The notes beneath the pieces are model-generated. The model saw only the letters and a program-made list of their open reading frames with translations. It made no database searches and was not told where the DNA came from. DNA of 64,000 nucleotides from an uncultured Clostridia bacterium (GTDB lineage Bacteria; Bacillota; Clostridia; Oscillospirales; Oscillospiraceae): contig CANSAE010000001.1 of the NCBI GenBank assembly GCA_947644595.1, positions 381,605-445,604 on the forward strand, in the 5' to 3' direction. Every line of letters starts with the position of its first letter. The stretch's first letter is position 1. A program made the translations under genes and the position numbers. Positions 61,510 through 64,000 of this stretch are shown one piece after another.

Positions 61510-64000
61510 GATGAAGTTGTTTTTCCGGCTTCAAAATCAAATTCACCAGCTTGTTCTTCACCACGATAGACTTCACAAGTGTCATGCCCTGCATCTGCTT
61601 TTGCACCTTTTCATCGGCGCAGGCAGCGGCGATGACCGTCTCATCATCACAATCTGCGGGAACCTTCACGGTGCTGCGGAGTTTTCCGTTGACCTGCACG
61701 GCAATCTCCTTTTCATGCTCCACCATTTTGTTCTCATCAAAGACCGGCCATGCCATTTCGCAGGCCATTTTCCCTTCCCGCGCAGCAAAGCCCAATTGCT
61801 CCCACAATTCCTCTACCATATGGGGCGCAAAGGGAGACAGCAGCAGCAGCAAGGTATGCAGGTCACCTTTGGTACAGCCGTTGGCATAATAGTCGTTGAC
61901 CAGACTCATCATGGCTGCAATGGCAGTATTGAATTTCATGGCATCGATGTCCTCGGCCACCTTCTTGATGGTCTTGTGGATGCTCATCTCGTTAGCCGGT
62001 GTATGCTCCATGCTGTCCGAACAGCGCTCCGCCAGGTTCCACACGCGGTCCAAAAATCGCTTACAGCCCTTCACCGCGCTGGTCTGCCAGGGGGCGGCCT
62101 TCTCGAAATCGCCCAGAAACATGATGTACACCCGCAGTGTATCCGCGCCGAACTCCTGCACCACGTCATCCGGATTCACCACGTTGCCCAGGCTCTTGGA
62201 CATCTTTACAATGGGATGGTCCGCCATCTCACCGAATTGCTCTACCAAATGGCGCTTTGCGGAGTCCTCGCTGCCGTACTTTTTCACCAGCTCCGCCTGC
62301 TCCTGCTCCGACAAGTTGACAAAGCTGTGGGGGTTCAGGCCCAGAATCATACCGTGGCTGGTACGCTTTTGGTATGGCTCCGCCGTGGGCACCACCCCGA
62401 TATCAAAGAGCACCTTATGCCAGAAACGACTGTACAGCAGATGCAGCGTGGTATGCTCCATGCCGCCGTTGTACCAGTCTACCTGATGCCAATATTTGAT
62501 GGCATCCCGGCCCACAAGCTCCTCGTCGTTGTGGGGGTCCATATACCGCAGGAAGTACCAGCTGGAACCCGCCCACTGGGGCATGGTGTCCGTTTCCCGC
62601 TGGGCGGGGCCGCCGCAGTGGGGACAGGTGGTATTCACCCAGCCGGTCATCTTGGCCAGGGGGGATTCGCCGTTATCCGTGGGCTCGTAGTTTTCCACGT
62701 CGGGCAGCAGCAAGGGCAGCTCGCTCTCCGGCAGGGGGACCCACCCGCACTTGGGGCAGTTCACCATGGGAATAGGCTCGCCCCAGTACCGCTGACGGGA
62801 AAACACCCAGTCCCGGAGCTTATAGTTCACGGTCTTAACGCCGATGTTCTGCTGTTCCACCCAGTCGATCATAGCGGGGATAGCCTGCTTGACGGTCATG
62901 CCGTTTATAAAGCCTGAGTTCACCATAATGCCGGTGTCGTCCTTCAAAATGAAGGCTTCCTTGGTCACGTCACCGCCCTTGACCACCTCAATGATGGGCA
63001 GACCGAACTTCGTGGCAAAGTCCCAGTCGCGCTGGTCGTGCCCAGGCACGCCCATGACCGCGCCGGTGCCGTAAGTAGCAAGAACATAATCGGAAATGAA
63101 AATGGGCACTTCTTCCCCGTTGGCAGGGTTGATGGCCACAACGCCGTCCAACCGCACGCCGGTCTTTTCCTTGTTGGCCGCCAGCTCCGTGCGCTCAAAG
63201 TCGGACTTTCGGGCCGCCGCGTCCACGTAAGCCTGCACCTCGGCATAGTTTTTGATGAGCGGTTCCCATTTCTTCACGAATGCGTGCTCGGGAGACAGCA
63301 CCATGTAGGTGCAGCCGAAAAGCGTGTCCGGCCGGGTGGTAAAGACCTCGATCGCATCCCCGGCGGAGCTTTGGAAGCGCAACTGGGCGCCAGTGGAGCG
63401 GCCGATCCAGTTTTTCTGCTGAATCTTCACCCGCTCAATATAATCCAAATCGTCCAAATCGTCGATGAGACGCTGGGCATATTCCGTGATTTTCAGCATC
63501 CACTGACTCTTCTCTTTGCGGACCACGGGCGCGCCACAGCGTTCGCACACGCCCTCCACGACCTCTTCATTGGCCAGCACGCACTTACAGGAGGTGCACC
63601 AGTTCACGGGCATGGTGGCCTTATAGGCCAAACCCTTTTTGTAAAGCTGGAGGAAAATCCACTGGGTCCACTTATAGTAGCTGGGGTCCGTGGTATCTAC
63701 CACCCGGTCCCAATCGAAGCTGAAGCCCAGCATTTGCAGTTGCTCGGTAAAATGCTTAATGTTCTGCTCTGTGACGATACGGGGATGGATATGGTTCTTG
63801 ATGGCATAGTTTTCCGTGGGCAGGCCGAAGGCGTCAAACCCGATAGGAAACAGCACATTATAGCCCTGCATCCGCTTTTTCCGGCACACGATGTCCATGG
63901 CCGTATAGGGCCGGGGGTGACCCACATGCAATCCCGCGCCGGAGGGGTACGGGAATTCCACCAGCCCGTAGAACTTTGGTCGGGGGTCACCGGTGACTGC
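61499..64000 (-). CDS. leuS: Leucine-tRNA ligase, 5' end beyond window
   Basis: Class I synthetase that charges tRNA-Leu. About 834 codons are visible; the frame is open to the right edge, where [13 protein letters not shown] is read, so only a short N-terminus is missing. [15 protein letters not shown] holds the HIGH site; a zinc module ([21 protein letters not shown]) follows; the editing domain includes [34 protein letters not shown] is the KMSKS loop. The C-terminus ends with the rpsU promoter inside its last codons. Confidence 0.96.
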   Translation of the reverse strand, partial: AVTGDPRPKFYGLVEFPYPSGAGLHVGHPRPYTAMDIVCRKKRMQGYNVLFPIGFDAFGLPTENYAIKNHIHPRIVTEQNIKHFTEQLQMLGFSFDWDRVVDTTDPSYYKWTQWIFLQLYKKGLAYKATMPVNWCTSCKCVLANEEVVEGVCERCGAPVVRKEKSQWMLKITEYAQRLIDDLDDLDYIERVKIQQKNWIGRSTGAQLRFQSSAGDAIEVFTTRPDTLFGCTYMVLSPEHAFVKKWEPLIKNYAEVQAYVDAAARKSDFERTELAANKEKTGVRLDGVVAINPANGEEVPIFISDYVLATYGTGAVMGVPGHDQRDWDFATKFGLPIIEVVKGGDVTKEAFILKDDTGIMVNSGFINGMTVKQAIPAMIDWVEQQNIGVKTVNYKLRDWVFSRQRYWGEPIPMVNCPKCGWVPLPESELPLLLPDVENYEPTDNGESPLAKMTGWVNTTCPHCGGPAQRETDTMPQWAGSSWYFLRYMDPHNDEELVGRDAIKYWHQVDWYNGGMEHTTLHLLYSRFWHKVLFDIGVVPTAEPYQKRTSHGMILGLNPHSFVNLSEQEQAELVKKYGSEDSAKRHLVEQFGEMADHPIVKMSKSLGNVVNPDDVVQEFGADTLRVYIMFLGDFEKAAPWQTSAVKGCKRFLDRVWNLAERCSDSMEHTPANEMSIHKTIKKVAEDIDAMKFNTAIAAMMSLVNDYYANGCTKGDLHTLLLLLSPFAPHMVEELWEQLGFAAREGKMACEMAWPVFDENKMVEHEKEIAVQVNGKLRSTVKVPADCDDETVIAAACADEKVQKQMQGMTLVKSIVVKNKLVNLILKPEKQLHLDK

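Noticed and set aside
61187..62917. A 576-codon open frame opposite leuS and rpsU
   Set aside because: Runs across two conserved genes and a promoter on the other strand; a by-product of codon bias.
1..64000. CRISPR arrays, tRNA or rRNA genes
   Set aside because: No regularly spaced direct repeats, no tRNA cloverleaf ends with GGTTCRA boxes in the gaps, and no rRNA-like sequence were seen on reading the intergenic regions.

Overview
The window looks like a chromosomal segment of a low-to-mid GC Bacillota, most likely a strict anaerobe of the class Clostridia near Oscillospiraceae. The grounds are pyruvate:ferredoxin oxidoreductase, a membrane pyrophosphatase, the spore protein YpeB, clostridial-style PurL, RicT, many VanR-free small lipoproteins with Thr/Pro linkers, and strong AGGAGG ribosome binding sites. 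No rRNA, tRNA or CRISPR array was seen. The assignment to a family is inference; no species is named.

Layout. 1-0.8 kb: the N-terminal part of a large serine recombinase (running off the left edge) with a 34-codon leader gene. 0.85-4.9 kb: an FMN-riboswitch-controlled riboflavin operon (ribD-ribE-ribBA-ribH) whose 3' end abuts the C-terminal stub of a polysaccharide deacetylase. 5.0-7.2 kb: membrane pyrophosphatase hppA. 7.4-12.7 kb: a lipoprotein, a divergent esterase/ATP-grasp pair, and an XRE-S24 regulator followed by capA and rlmI. 13.5-17.2 kb: a polar amino acid ABC transporter preceded by an ARG-box-like palindrome, then mnmA. 17.2-18.2 kb: ribU with a second FMN riboswitch. 18.3-21.7 kb: an overlapping SLOG/small-membrane-protein/CAT-like operon, ypeB and a lipoprotein. 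21.7-29.7 kb: gltX, an aminotransferase, trpS, tagO/wecA, wecB and small unknowns. 29.7-35.5 kb: YfcE phosphoesterase, an InlB-repeat-like surface protein, an SDR, ricT, holB, and yjdF with its RNA leader. 35.6-38.6 kb: the khpB-yidC-yidD-rnpA-rpmH block usually found beside the origin, here without dnaA or mnmE/mnmG. 38.6-39.8 kb: queH and dCMP deaminase.

39.9-52.4 kb is one long leftward purine operon: purE-purC-purF-formate channel-purN-purO-AICAR formyltransferase-purD-purL-guaB. It is unusual in three ways: PurH is replaced by separate AICAR transformylase and archaeal-type PurO; the IMP dehydrogenase is of the type best known from Tritrichomonas foetus; and a compact FNT-family formate channel sits between purF and purN, where purM is commonly found. 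52.6-53.8 kb is rpsF-ssb-rpsR. 53.9-55.8 kb holds brnQ, a tiny ribbon-helix-helix gene and a frame-split DUF6809-like gene. 55.8-64 kb: nifJ, two tandem acyl-ACP thioesterases, rpsU and leuS (5' end beyond the window).

Three intergenic gaps (7.3, 38.3 and 52.5 kb) hold copies of one dispersed, hairpin-rich repeat family. In each the boxes are similar and the paired stems differ in sequence. The repeats, the purine operon with its formate channel, the yjdF RNA and the split DUF6809 gene are the parts most worth following up.
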